Under the pieces are notes generated by a model. The model did no database searches and was not told the DNA's origin. It was given only the letters and a program-made list of their open reading frames with translations. From Brachypodium distachyon (Eukaryota; Streptophyta; Magnoliopsida; Poales; Poaceae), in NCBI RefSeq assembly GCF_000005505.3, contig NC_016131.3, positions 37,880,855-37,944,854 on the forward strand: 64,000 nt of DNA, written 5' to 3'. The position numbers were made by a program, and so were the translations under genes. Shown piece by piece: positions 11,601 through 23,010 of this stretch; within the stretch, counting starts at the first letter, position 1, and each line of letters begins with the position of its first letter.

Positions 11601-11979
11601 TTCCTGTCAAGCACGCCGACCGCATTCACAACATCAGCCTGGTCATGTAGCAAGCGACGACCACACCATGGGAACCGCCGCTGGGTCCTCACCAAGGGAA
11701 TCAGCGAGGTCCTGCAGAATATCACCGATCCTTGTTGCAGCACCGCCAGCCCATCCCTCATCGCAGCTTCTGCGTCAAACATCCACCGCATAACGGACTC
11801 TGCTGCATTTACTACAAAAGATTGGCGATGGCGATGGCATTGATCGCCACCGACGATCATAGGCAAAGGTGCATTTATGACAGGCAGTCTATTTTGTCTG
11901 ATTTCTAATACCTAATATATTATGGACCGTGGATATGAAGAAGGTTTGACCGGAACGTCCCTATGCTCACTATATAACC
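11601..11979 (+). promoter_or_regulatory. upstream block and promoter of copy C
   Basis: Aligns with the blocks of B and E: ccatgggaaccgccg, gcatttactac, gaaggtttgaccggaacg and the TATA box ctatataacc at 11970-11979. Confidence 0.6.
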
Positions 11980-12192
11980 CCCCACCCCTCCCCCTCCACC
12001 CACACAAACACCACCACGGCCTCAAGGCCAAAGGAAAAACAATCCTCCATCCCTTTCTCCTTATGATCTCCTTGACTTTAGGTGACCAAGAGGTAAAAAT
12101 CTTGTTTTGTTAATTGTTGTTCTTCTTGCAAAATTTCTTTCTATATACAGTCTAAAGTTCTGTTGATTGATCTTGCTCATATAGTGTGAACT

Positions 12193-12456
12193 ATGAGCAA
12201 CATAGTCAACGACAACGATGGTAGTGGTAATGGCAGAGGCGACCATAACGGAGGGAGGCAGGTGGTGCCGCCGCTACCGCTGAACTTAGGGCCTATGGTG
12301 GCGGCGCCACCAGCAGTGGCAGTTGAGGAGTCCGAGGGCAGTGATTTGATCCTCTATCAGTGCAACTCGTGCCTCAGGTTATGTCTGTTGGCAAGGGAGG
12401 AATTAGCCCGGTGCCTCCACCGCAATCAGCTTAGCCTCTTCATCCGAAATGCTTAA
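12193..12456 (+). pseudogene. GIR1-like copy C (87 aa, internally deleted)
   Basis: The ATG follows a leader intron at 12093-12184. The frame has the Asn/Gly-rich start and a good EAR motif (LPLNLGPM). About 20 codons including the SCVSSDGSPS stretch are missing after VAVEES. The ribbon reads CNSC ... CLHR, so the fourth Cys is Arg. A G-to-T change creates TAA after RNA, removing the last dozen or so codons; the sequence for the DQSSSK-type end is still present downstream. It could still be translated as a short EAR peptide, but the ribbon is probably dead. Confidence 0.6.
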
Positions 12457-13060
12457 ATCAATAAAAAGTGCGATTGCGACCAGTCCTCGAGCAAATGAAG
12501 GAGATTACTCATGCATCGCTGCCATGCATGGATGTTCTCTGTTGGCGCCGGCTGCGGGACTGGTGACAATTGTTGGGTTGTCTACTTAGACAAAGAACCT
12601 TATTTGTATTATTTGCCTTTTTATGGTTCATGCATTAAATGTTGAGTTGATTAGCTTCCTGTTGGTTAGTGGTTGTCATCATGCTCTGTTCTTCTTAATT
12701 GTTAACCTCCTGGTTGAGGATGTGGTGGCAGTAATTGTGAACAACTTCATTTTATTTGTTACGTTCCTCTGAATAATTTATAAAACATTGCAGTATTTCC
12801 TAGCTTTGAAAGGGTTTTTTGAAGTTGGCGTGCATATGCAACCCAATGTTTCTATCGTTCATCCCTACAAAGCATGTTATTCATCGGGATTTTTGTGTTC
12901 CCACCAGAAAAGGAGAAATGACTAATGTTTATCCTATGCACATATCATCTTCAGCTTTCAACAAAAGTCAAACATTTCAACTTTCGGGGCGGACCATCAT
13001 GTTCATGACTAACAACATATTTTAGTTATGACTTTGCTAGTCTTTGTTCAATTAAATAAG
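12457..13060 (+). repeat. 3' flank of copy C
   Basis: Non-coding and homologous to the B flank (ttgaaagggttttttgaa near 12807; a ttagttatgactttgctagt stretch near 13021). The unit ends where the promoter block of copy D begins. Confidence 0.55.
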
Positions 13061-13402
13061 AGATAATGGCAATCGTATTGATTGCCACCGACGACCATAG
13101 AGTCGTCAAAGCTGCATTTACTATATATTAAGACTGCCTCGATGTCTTTTTTGATTGGAATCATTAATACTGTGGAGCCATGGATATTAATAATGTTTCA
13201 CCAGAACCTAAGTCTGTCCAATCTATAATTCTCCCCCTTCCCCATGACCCCAAGGCAAAAACAAACAGCATCCTCGATCCTTTCAATCTCCTTGAATTTA
13301 GCATTTTCTTTTGTCAATTGTTGCACTTGTCCCTTGCAAAATTTCTTTCTACATATTTCAATCTAATGTTATGTTCATCAATGTGCTCATATATTGCGAA
13401 CT

Positions 13403-13787
13403 ATGGGCAACACAATCAACGGCAGCAACGGTGGTGACAATGGCAGAGGCGGCGAAAATAGAGGGGGGGGGGGGGGAAGGTTAAGCCACGGGTGGAGCTG
13501 GACTTCTTCTGGCCTCTGATGGAGTGGCCACAAGCGGCGAAAGTTGAGGGGGATGGAGGTGAGGGGAGCGGTGGGTAATCGCGACATCGTGTGTGTCTTC
13601 GGACGGTAGCGTATCGCGCGATGTTTTTATCCTCTATGAGTGCAAGCAGTGCGTTAGGATTTGTATGGTGACTAAGAAGGAATTCACCATGTGCATATAC
13701 TGCAACCAACGTAGTCTCTTTTGCCGTCCGTATGCAAATATCGAAGTCAAGAAAAGGCGTGATAGCAACCAATTGTTGAGCAAATGA
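13403..13787 (+). pseudogene. GIR1-like copy D (frameshifted, splice sites lost)
   Basis: The conserved ATG is followed by 20 family-like residues, then a run of 14 G (13463-13476) shifts the frame and a stop comes at 13517-13519. The second half survives in another frame (13593-13787) with CKQC ... CIYC intact and the tail NQLLSK. Both leader-intron borders seen in the other copies are gone: the acceptor tatag is tatat and the donor segment is missing. The TATA region is also weak (tctataatt near 13222). The gene is dead as a full-length product. Confidence 0.7.
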
Positions 13788-13883
13788 ATGGGATTACTCA
13801 TGTCTCTCTGCAATGCATGGATGTACCGTGTTGGTGTTAATGAAAAGCACGTGCTCGGATTTGACGACTATAAGGCTTGCGGT

Positions 13884-14364
13884 GACAAATTAGTCCAAAT
13901 CATGGAGATCTGAATGGAGTCCCCCTTGCCGGCGTCGGGTCTATCGAGCATTCTCGCTAAGAGCGCCGACTGCCTTCGCAACATCGGCCTGGTCGCCTAC
14001 CGCACCATGGGAACCACCGCCGAGTCCTCACCACAGGAATCATCAAGGTCCCACAATACATCACTGATCCTTGCTTCGTGCAGCGACACCACCACCCCCG
14101 TCCTGCCATTCAAGCCCCCTTCATCGCAATCTTCCGCGTCAACCGTCCACGGCGTAACGGGATTTACCGGATTTACTACAGAAGAGGTGTCATAGCAAGA
14201 GAGATAATGGCGATGATGATAGCATTGATTGCCAACAATGATCATGGTCAAATTAAAGCTGCATTTACAATAGATGATTGCTCTATTTTGTTTGGTTTTG
14301 AATACTTAATATATTTTGGAGTGGTGGACATGAAGAAGGTTTGACCGGAACGTCCTGATGTCCA
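13884..14364 (+). repeat. inverted repeat, left arm (481 bp): upstream block of copy E
   Basis: Reverse complement of 14779-15259, with centre at 14571.5. All reading frames compared across 13914-14344 give identical translations in both arms; the only mismatch I see inside the arms is at 13890/15253. The arm is the family upstream block (ccatgggaaccaccg, gaaggtttgaccggaacg) and ends immediately before the TATA box. Confidence 0.95.
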
Positions 14365-14374
14365 CTATATAATC
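14365..14374 (+). promoter_or_regulatory. TATA box of copy E
   Basis: ctatataatc is the conserved family TATA box. Here it is the first sequence of the 414-bp loop between the two palindrome arms. Confidence 0.6.
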
Positions 14375-14588
14375 CACCCCCCACCCACACCCACATACCA
14401 CCACGGCCTCGTGGTCAAAGAGTGCACAATCCTCCATCCTTTTTCTCCTGAGCTCCCTGAATTTAATTAAGTGGCCGATAGGTAGGAATCTTATTTTGTT
14501 AATTGTTGTTCCTTCTTGCAAAAATTCTTTCTATATATTTTGGTCTAAAGTTATGTAATTGATCGAGTTTGCTCGTATAGTCAGAACT

Positions 14589-15420
14589 ATGAACAACATA
14601 GTCAACGACAACGATGGTAGTGGTAATGGCAGAGACAGCCAGAATGGAGGGAGGCAGGAGGTGATGCCGTGAAAGGTGCACTTAGGGCCTATGGTAGTGG
14701 CGCCACTAGTAGTAGTAGTTGAGGAGGGCCATGGAGGCGAGGGAAGAGGCGGGTCATCACCAACATCGTGTGTTTCAATGGACATCAGGACGTTCCGGTC
14801 AAACCTTCTTCATGTCCACCACTCCAAAATATATTAAGTATTCAAAACCAAACAAAATAGAGCAATCATCTATTGTAAATGCAGCTTTAATTTGACCATG
14901 ATCATTGTTGGCAATCAATGCTATCATCATCGCCATTATCTCTCTTGCTATGACACCTCTTCTGTAGTAAATCCGGTAAATCCCGTTACGCCGTGGACGG
15001 TTGACGCGGAAGATTGCGATGAAGGGGGCTTGAATGGCAGGACGGGGGTGGTGGTGTCGCTGCACGAAGCAAGGATCAGTGATGTATTGTGGGACCTTGA
15101 TGATTCCTGTGGTGAGGACTCGGCGGTGGTTCCCATGGTGCGGTAGGCGACCAGGCCGATGTTGCGAAGGCAGTCGGCGCTCTTAGCGAGAATGCTCGAT
15201 AGACCCGACGCCGGCAAGGGGGACTCCATTCAGATCTCCATGATTTGGACTAGTTTGTCGGGTAATGATTTGATCCTCTTCTAGTGCGACTGGTGCTTCA
15301 TGTTATTTGTGGTGCCTAAGAAAGAATTCCCCAAGTGCTTCTACTCGAATCAGCCTAGCCTCTTCATCCCAAATGCTGAAATCAGCAAAAATCGCGATGA
15401 CGGCCAGTCCTCGACTCCAT
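14589..15420 (+). pseudogene. GIR1-like copy E, split by an inverted promoter copy
   Basis: The ATG at 14589 follows a leader intron of about 14482-14580. Twenty-seven residues (MNNIVNDNDGSGNG...) precede a TGA at 14670-14672. The coding homology continues to about 14778 (ccaacatcgtgtgttt, the SCVSS region), stops at the right palindrome arm and resumes at 15260 with the ribbon part, reading CDWC ... CFYS, so the fourth Cys is Ser and a TAG lies just before CDWC. The gene is therefore interrupted by a 481-bp inverted copy of its own upstream region. Confidence 0.75.
14779..15259 (-). repeat. inverted repeat, right arm (481 bp) inside copy E
   Basis: Inverted copy of 13884-14364 placed within the coding region of copy E. 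No target duplication or transposon end is evident at its borders, so a template-switch or break-repair origin is more likely than transposition (inference). Confidence 0.95.
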
Positions 15421-15427
15421 AGTAGTA

Positions 15428-15436
15428 TATTATGTA
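15428..15436. repeat. 9-bp target duplication of MULE1, left
   Basis: tattatgta, repeated at 23661-23669. Confidence 0.9.
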
Positions 15437-15752
15437 GGGTTTTTTTATTTTTGTGCCCCTCCTCCCTTAGCTGTACCCAGGAATACCCTAGCCTCATAAC
15501 TGTGCTTGCTTCTAGACTTGTTCTCTTTCGGCTTCCTCGCAGATGCCCTCACGGAGCGCCTGCTAACGGTCAAGCCCCTTTGACTGTTGCTTCCGATGGG
15601 TGGGCCGCGGGAGTGCTGACAGGTGGGGCTGGACCCGTGTTTCTGGCATGTGGAGCTACGAGGAGAAAGTGGAAACGGGCAGTGCTTAACGGGTCGACTG
15701 AGCTTACATGCGGGCCAACGCACGCGTGTCTTGACAGGTGGGGCGGTCATCG
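15437..15752 (+). repeat. MULE1 left terminal inverted repeat
   Basis: Aligns as reverse complement with 23345-23660 with moderate divergence, including ccctcacggagc and ggtcaagcccctttgac segments. The alignment fades beyond cttgacaggtg. Confidence 0.8.
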
Positions 15753-15973
15753 TTATTGATAGGTGGGCCGAGGAAAGGCGGACCGCTGGGGCCGAGACAG
15801 AGGATGACAGGTGGGACGAGGCTTCAGATGACAGGCGGGGCCAGTGTCATCTTTACTTTCTCTCCTTTACTCTCACCCCCAGCTCACCCAAATCTCAACC
15901 AGAACCCTAAATCGGCGGAGGACGGCGGCGGCGCAGCGGCTAGTAGGTGTGTAGAAAAGAACGGGAGGCGGCG

Positions 15974-16596
15974 ATGGCGAGCACTAACCCACCTCCGTAC
16001 CACAATGTCGGTAGGTGCCGCCGATTCACGGAGGAGATATTTTGCTGCGGGAAGCCTGATATACGGCCCGATGTGGCCGAGATAGTGATTTCCCGCACCT
16101 CCGGATGGAAGAGAAGACGGCAAGGATGCGAGGTAAAGCCATTGTTGCTACCATCCATACAGGATCAGTGCTCAATCCGCTGGCCACTTCGGCTGAAGAG
16201 GTCATGGCAACTCTCAAGCAGCGCTGCAACTTCAAAAGGGGAGTGTGCATCACAGTATGTCCTGGGCCCGCCAACTTTCTGATCCGCTTTGATGCGAGTG
16301 ATGATTGCACGGCAGCGGTGATGCAATCGATGCGCATCAGGTGCCCTGCCGGCCACATCTCGTTTCGCCGCTGGACCTCCATCTTCCGTGGAGAGGAGTC
16401 AAAACTGTCTTTTAGCTGCGTTCTTAGCTTGGATGGACTGATGGAGGATGCGCAAGAGCTGGAATTTGTGAAGAATTTGATTAATCAGCTAGTAGGTGAG
16501 TTCGTGGCAATTCTGCCTAGGACTGATCCGCGATGCGTGAAGCTCGGGGCATGGATGCGTGATCCTTGTGCCATCCCAAAGGTTGACTTTTGTTGA
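15974..16596 (+). pseudogene. DUF4283-like protein carried by MULE1
   Basis: An ATG at 15974 starts MASTNPPPYHNVGRC; the frame shifts by one base near 16103 (gg where the second copy has ggg) and continues in 16105-16596. Later residues CPGPANFLIRFD, RRWTSIFRGEE and WMRDPCAIP fit the DUF4283 pattern (a gag-like nucleic-acid-binding module common in grass repeats): a FLxxF core, a W before the second half and a W..DP.xIP end. From 16592 it departs from the second copy, which has about 800 bp more, so this copy carries a 3' deletion. Function unknown; capture by the MULE is inferred. Confidence 0.55.
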
Positions 16597-16765
16597 TCAG
16601 GGAAAAAATAGCCACGTTTGTTTTGTAGATTTGAACTTTATTTTTGAATTCCATCACCATAGTTTTCGAATTAATTCCATAGCTATACCATGTCCAAATG
16701 AACTGAAACTTCGTATACTGGCCACATATGTCTTGTGAAACCAGTATCTCAGATTTGTTTCATTT

Positions 16766-19700
16766 CTAAGTGAAGCGATCCCCCCCTTACAAGGTTCGAT
16801 CTCTGTGCTTATTTGTGCTAGTCCCTGGATCGACTCACTAGCCACATGGTGCGTGTTGATTTTCAGATTGGACCATATAAGGACACCGTTGAGTGTGATG
16901 TGGTTCCAATGACCGTGTCATTTGCTATTGGGACGCCCGTGGCAATCCGATAGAGATGTTCGTCACAATGGGAGAGCTAACACTTAGTCTCCATCGGCAT
17001 GGTAAGGAGGTGATATTTTGTCCGATGACACCACAACAGATTGTTAATTGAAGCGATCCCCCCCATACAGGGTTCGATCTCTGTGCTTATTTGTGCTAGT
17101 CCCTGGATCGACTCACTAGCACACACAGTTTCAAGATGTAATACCAAGATACAAAGGTCAAAAGTACTTTATTACATCGTATCATCCAGAACTTAATTGT
17201 ACTTACAAACTTGCATAACCCCTTGGGTCAGCATAACAAATAGAGTTCCAAAATAACCAAATATTGTTTCACAAACGGCAGTGGAAAAGGTGGAGCAACT
17301 GGGCCTTACTACTCCCAGAGGAGAGAGCATGTCGGAATGTAAGCACATGACTCAAAGAATATCGACGAACCTCACTCTTCGTCAGATTCACCTGCATTAT
17401 TGATTGCAACCACTACATGGTCAATACATTGAATGTATTGGCAAGTTCACCTGGAAGTTATAACAGATCCTACCAAGTATATGCAATTGAGGTATAGTGG
17501 GGTTCAAGCTTTATGGCGTGGTAGCAAAACATAGTTTATCTTACTACAAAGAAGTGTTACATTATTGTTAACTAATGAACACGAGGTAGAAACACCCATT
17601 CTCCTATTAACCTAGAGCACATTGAGTAGAAACATCAAGTGCCCCTACCCTGTTCAAACCATTCATTTTATTTAAGAAATTGGAATGAGTGAGACTTTCC
17701 TTACAGCCCCAATATCTAGTTGCTCATAATTGTCCGTAACCGGGGACACAGCTAAGTACTTAGTTTGACACTCTCGAGAGCTTGTACACATTCCTCACAA
17801 GAAATCGACGTGTTAATCCCTTGCTGTCCTCAGAGTAGAGTAGCAACGGCATCGACTTCAAGAATTTTCAGAACATATTCCTCCAGACCACCTGAGGGAC
17901 CCGCGCTCCCACCTACACAACTACCTCAGTACAATCCCTCGGATCTGGGTTCATATTTCTTACTCCATCCAGTCAGAGCCCATTTAGCTTGTGGTTGTAC
18001 TGGAAGCTACTAAACAGGAAACTAGTCCAGTCTCTGATACCCCAGGTGGCATTCCACATTTGCGACGCAAGCGCTCCCCGAATCCACGGAAGAGACGTCC
18101 ATGGACGATCCATCTCCGAATCTCAGAGGGACCCATAGAAATGGACCTGACATCGCATATCATCTCAAAATCTCAAAGCAGTCCACCCAGGATGGTTCAT
18201 TAGGGTTGTTTTTGCCAAGTTTCCAAAATACTCCACATCATCATTTCACAGTGATTGAGATTCCCTCCCACGTTTACTAACATAGCATGGCTAAGCAATA
18301 CTAATCACGATGGCTATTGGTGGAGGATTCATGGCAAAGGTAACGCTATAGCTAGTAGGTCCATCATAGCTAGCATAAGTACGAGTAATAGTCCTATCAA
18401 TGCATTTCTACAAACAACTCTAATGCATAAATATTTTAAAAACAATAATAATAGGATATGATCAAAGTGAACATGCCTTGGTAGTAGTTGGAGTTCAAAC
18501 ACTCGTCACAATCACAAGGTTCGCTCTCCGAGAAAACTATACAAACAAACAAACATACACATACATAAACACACAATTCACATCACGACAAAAATGTATG
18601 CTATGATGCAATGCAACATGTGACATGATTGGGTTTATTTTATTTGGGTGATCAACTGATCCTAAGCATTAGTAATTAAAAATAATGCATTAGGTTTAAA
18701 AGCAAAAAGGCAAAAACAATTGATTTAAACCCTAAATTATAGTTTTATTGGCATCAGTCAAATAATTTATTTCTCTGTCCCAATGGATAGAGGATAATAA
18801 AAAAAAAATTCGGCACTGGTTTCAATTAAAAAGGGCTTCTAAATAATTAGTTATGAATTAAAAGGCATTAAACACTATTCTGTAATTTGACTATGATTAA
18901 AATATTCAAATTTAAATTTAAACAGTGCCAAAAGATTCCACAGGTTGAGTACTTTCCAAAAAGGTAAGGTTTGTCAAATTTGGCCAAAGGGTTTAAAAGT
19001 TATAAGCTTTTGAAGTTACAGGGGCTTTTCTGCAAAAGTGCCATTTAAATCAATTCCGGGATTAAAAATTTATTCTCATTTTTATTTAAGCAGTGCCACG
19101 TGTCACAATCTTATTGGACGATACCGGTTCCATTAAAAAGAATAGACATGTTCTAATCTTGGCCGTTGGCCAAGATCCGACGGTGGGGATTGATCGGGCT
19201 CACCTCCGGGAACATAGGGTTCCGGCGAGCGGCTCCAGCGGCGGTGTAGCGCGAGCGGGGTTCCGGTGAGGTTTCGGTCATGCGAAGGGGTGCGGGTGAC
19301 GTGGCTTGGCGTGGCAAGGAAGCGGACGAGGTTCCGATGACGCGGGGGCGACGGAGGCGTCGTCTAGGACGATGGGAAGACGGTGGCGGGCGGCGGAGCT
19401 CCGGTCGGCGTCGGGCGAGGCGTTGCGGTGCATGAAAAAGGAGAAGAAGCGCGTCAGGGGGTGCGCGAGGGAGAGAGGAGGAGAGATACGCAAGCGGCTT
19501 AGAGGATGGCTCACCGAGCTCGTCGGCGGGACGCGAGAACGACGGCGGCAGTGGAGCTTCTCCGGCGAGCAATCCAGCGGCCTGGGGGCATGCGCGCGTG
19601 GGTGTTTGGGGGGAAAAGAAGAAGAGGCCGTGGCCTTTATATGGACGTGGTCAGGGCTGTGAAAACAGGACGGGGCGAGGAGATTGTGGCTGAGAAGGGG

Positions 19701-20341
19701 CGCGGCGGCGAAAAAGGCAGGCGGCGGCGGACGCGGGCGCTTTCTGGCGGGGACGAAGAACCTGACGCGTGGGTCCCACGCGTCAGTGGCTCGGGCGCAC
19801 GCGGTGCGGTTGGGCCGGCTCGGTCCGGTTCGGCCCAAAACGGCCGGGCCGGTCCAGTTTTCTTCTTCTTTTTTTCTTTTAGCCTTTTCTTTTTCTCCTT
19901 TTCTCATTTCTTTGATATCTTTTGATTTTGAACTCCAAATTGGTCCAAATAAATTCCAGAATTTTTTTCAAATCATGTTTTATCATGATTCAACTTTTGG
20001 GAGTAATTTCCCCTCAAAATAAAATATATAAAAATACATTTGCCCTATAAATGCCTTTAGGGCTATATAATTATTTAAATAAAAATAGTTTTTCAACTCC
20101 AAATAATTTTCCAAAAATTATGGGATAGCTCATTTATGCAATAAACCCCTTTTATAAATAAACCCTATTGGTTTGAAGATCCAAAGCTCAAATGGGTGAA
20201 AACCCTAGGGTTTAAATTGAAATAACATCTTTTTTAAAGCCTTTTGAGATTCAAATTTGAATTCAAATATGCAATTGTGACATGATGCTCATGAATGCAA
20301 TGCACATGTAAGAATTTGAAATTTTGGGATGTTACACTAAG
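16766..20341. mobile_element. LTR retrotransposon nested in MULE1
   Basis: The element spans 16771-20336, flanked by the 5-bp duplication ctaag (16766-16770, 20337-20341). The uninterrupted sequence is visible in the second MULE copy near 52485. Its ends are tgaagcgatcc and gggatgttaca. An 82-bp piece at 16771-16852 repeats the start of a long LTR at 17049-20336, with about 196 bp of internal sequence between them, so nearly all internal DNA is deleted. The LTR contains a GC-rich zone at 19170-19850. A minus-strand TATA (catataaagg, near 19640) and the TGTAACATCCC start argue for minus orientation. Confidence 0.8.
16853..17048 (+). pseudogene. gypsy protease fragment inside the nested LTR element
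   Basis: The plus strand reads VDFQIGPYKDTVECDVVPM, typical of the gag-pol protease end of chromodomain-type plant gypsy elements, followed after a frame change by residues resembling NGRANTYSL and PMTPQQIVN. It lies on the plus strand although the surrounding LTR looks minus-oriented. Confidence 0.65.
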
Positions 20342-22060
20342 ATGGTTTGCTAATTTTTGAATTTTAAATTCACTTAAATTTGCTTGTTTTTCACATTTCT
20401 GATGTCAAACGTGTGCAATACTCATCCCAAAAGATTTAGGCATCTTTGTGAGTGCACCAAAAGTGGACTCAGAAGTATGAGATTTTCTGGACTTGAGATC
20501 CTATATTTTCGTACATTCTTTGAATTTCTGGGTTTATTTATGAAAAAGAGATAAACCCATGGAATTCAACAGAAATGATTAGACAACCAATGAAGAAAAG
20601 TTATGTCTGGACCATACAAGTCGAGCAAAATTGGATTCCATCCGGTTCAGTCCAATTTCAAACCTATTTGTGTATGAAAAAAGGGAATTTCAGCACACAA
20701 AAATGGCTGCATTTGGAAGAAACCCCCAAAATTCGACCTTATGCAAATTAATTTCTGATTGCACCAAAAGAAAGTACATCAAAAGTTAAGAACACTGGTG
20801 AATTGCGAACCTATTTGAGAAAGTTGACTTCGCGTTGACCATGATTTAAATCCAGTCAAATCCATTCAAAGTAAAGAGTTTTTTTTTGAACTTTTCTTGG
20901 AGGAGTCAAGTACTAACAATGTTTGCATACTTCCAATAGCTGTTCCACAACTTCAAATCATGTATTTTGTATCATTTGGGCCCCAACACATCAAATATAA
21001 CTGAATTTGAAAAAAAAAATGAAAACTTGTCCAAAATGAAAATGCTTTTGCATACATGCAATACATACCAAATGTGCTTAGTGTGCCAAATTTTACAAGA
21101 TTTGGACAAAGTTTTAAATCCAAATGTCAAAATGAGTTCATTGCTCCAACATCTCCCTGAAGTGTTTCAGAAACACCTCAGCGAGATGTGGTGCAATGTA
21201 CATGATGTACATTGTGAAATTTAGATAATGCTCTGATTTTTTTTATGTGATGAATGTATCACTAAAAAATGACACTTGCAGAAAATCATAATTTTCTGAC
21301 AACTATTTCATATTATTAACATTATTATGCTTTTGAGTTAAGTGTAAATCACAGTAATCAAGGTATAAATATTTCATTTTCATTTTTGAAAATCCAAAAT
21401 ATGTACGAAATATAGTAAATTTGCTCCAGAAATTCTAAAATTCTTTGAGAAGAACTAGTAACATGTAAGGTTACCAAACAAGAATTCTTATATGTTCTAA
21501 ACCTTTATTTAGTAACATTTTGGACCCAACACTTGAAATTTGGATGAAACTCTATCAGTGGCAGGGGAAGCAAAGCCCGCCACTGATGCTAGTCATCAGT
21601 GTTGGGCCACGGGTGCCCGCTACTGATATGTCGCCACAAAGTTTGTTTTGGCCACAAATACATGAAAATTATATCTTGCCTTCCTTCCCATCAATCAAGA
21701 ACCGAATATACCCTCACATGAACTCTGGAAGAAAGAGGATGGCAAAACAACTCTCGAAGCAAGAACTCAAAAAATTTACAAACATATATCGTTGAAATTT
21801 TGATTTTAAATTTTTTGGTATCGCTGTCGGCCCCGAGGCGCCCGACACTGATAGTTATGGCAAGTTCTAGGCCTATCTAACAAGCTACTGCTCATTTTTT
21901 CCGGTTCTTTTGCCTTCCTTTATCCAAAGCGGGACCCACAGTGACTTTTCTTCAAACTCACTTTTTCAGTGTTTCTTGCATTATTATTTTCAGTGTTTCT
22001 TCCATTATTATTTTTAGTGTTTCTTGCATTATTATTTGCGGGTCATTTCTGTACGAAAAT
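20342..22060. repeat. MULE1 non-coding core with CACTA-like motifs
   Basis: Co-linear with 52480-54240 in the second copy. It is A/T-rich with no convincing gene. Near 21555-21640 and 21820-21860 it has motifs such as cccgccactgatgc, cacgggtgcccgctactga and gcccgacactgat, reminiscent of subterminal repeats of grass CACTA elements. This may be a captured CACTA fragment; the family assignment is tentative. Confidence 0.45.
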
Positions 22061-22095
22061 TAATGTAACCAAAGAAAACTCAAATGGATCTTGAA

Positions 22096-22121
22096 AATAC
22101 ATACATACATACATACATACA

Positions 22122-22157
<36 letters not shown>

Positions 22158-22161
22158 TATA
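22096..22161. repeat. (CATA)n/(TA)n microsatellite
   Basis: About 13 units of cata followed by a short ta run. The second MULE copy has a ta-dominated version at 54275-54322. Confidence 0.95.
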
Positions 22162-22214
22162 GTTCATCTCTGCAGCATTACATATAGAAATATATAAAAG
22201 ATACATATGGAAAA

Positions 22215-22730
22215 TTATTTGTCCACGCTCCTGGTGATCTTCTCCAAGGCCTTGGTACATTTCTCCAGTGTACCGATCAACGATCGGAGCACTTCCATGG
22301 AGACTTGTACCTTCGGCGGCGACGGACGGCACGCGGGCGGTGCCGTAGGAGCTGGAGACGGAGATAGACGAGGCGCCGACGGTGAAGGAGGCGTTGGCGG
22401 TGGTGCAGGTGGTGGGGCCGGTTGACATACCACCGGCGGAGGAGGAGGCTGGGCCGGCGTTGAAGACATTGCCTTCCTTTTACGATAGCCTCGCTTGACG
22501 CCAGACGTTGGCAGAGGCAGAGGCGGCATCGGAGTTCGACGTCGTGGTGGAGACCTGCAACGTCCACGACCACGGCGACCATTGCAGCGCCACCAACTAC
22601 GGACTTCATCTCCGTCGAGCTCCCTATTCTCCGCTTCAATGGAGGAGCACTGGAAGGAGTTCCCAGACCACCGCACCATATCGATGGATCTTTGGATCTT
22701 TGGTACACCGGGAGGCCGTAGGCCCTCCAA
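22215..22730 (-). pseudogene. Pro-rich protein gene of MULE1 (minus strand)
   Basis: The frame has a basic stretch (CNGRRGRGRCRSPPRRR), a segment GVKRGYRKRKA that could act as a nuclear signal, a Pro-rich middle and a C-terminal helix-like end MEVLRSLIGTLEKCTKALEK. The end is plausible because it is preserved apart from one stop in the second copy. The first 15 residues are antisense to the neighbouring plus-strand gene, because the intergenic part present at 54920-55397 is deleted here and the two genes are fused head to head. I do not recognise the family. Confidence 0.45.
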
Positions 22731-23010
22731 TGTACCGCATGGAGCAGCTCCGAGAGGATGGCGTCGACACGGCCATCCTAGTGCACCTCACCAACAGCCA
22801 CGACGCCGAGTACCTCCTTGGCCACGTGTACTGGTGTGGATGCAAGTTTATCGCATTCACGCTGTACAATGTGTACACCAACACGGCGAACACATTCCCC
22901 ATGCCGGCTAGATGCACGGCCTCCCGTACGTCGTGCCGGAGGTGGCGCCTGTGGAGGGGCCTGCCGAGCCTGGCGTGGCAGCGGAGGAGGAAGCTGGCGG
23001 CCAGGAGTGA
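22703..23010 (+). pseudogene. unknown gene of MULE1 (plus strand), 5' end lost
   Basis: From the residues HREAVGPPMYR onward this matches the plus-strand gene at 55397-55855: MEQLREDGVDTAILVHL, YWCGCKFIAFTLYNVYT. The promoter and first about 50 codons are missing. The last part (LPYVVPEVAP ... TGA at 23008) is in a different frame from the main part. No domain recognised. Confidence 0.45.

Noticed and set aside
13914..14195. 93-residue frame repeated exactly on the other strand at 14948-15229
   Set aside because: The identity follows from the palindrome. There is no evidence for a protein from this block; kept only as a possible relic.
15307..15759. 150-residue plus-strand frame
   Set aside because: It crosses from the tail of copy E into the MULE terminal repeat, over the 9-bp duplication, so it is accidental.
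19278..19907. 209-residue minus-strand Pro/Arg-rich frame
   Set aside because: Lies in the GC-rich promoter/leader zone of the nested LTR; composition alone explains the openness.
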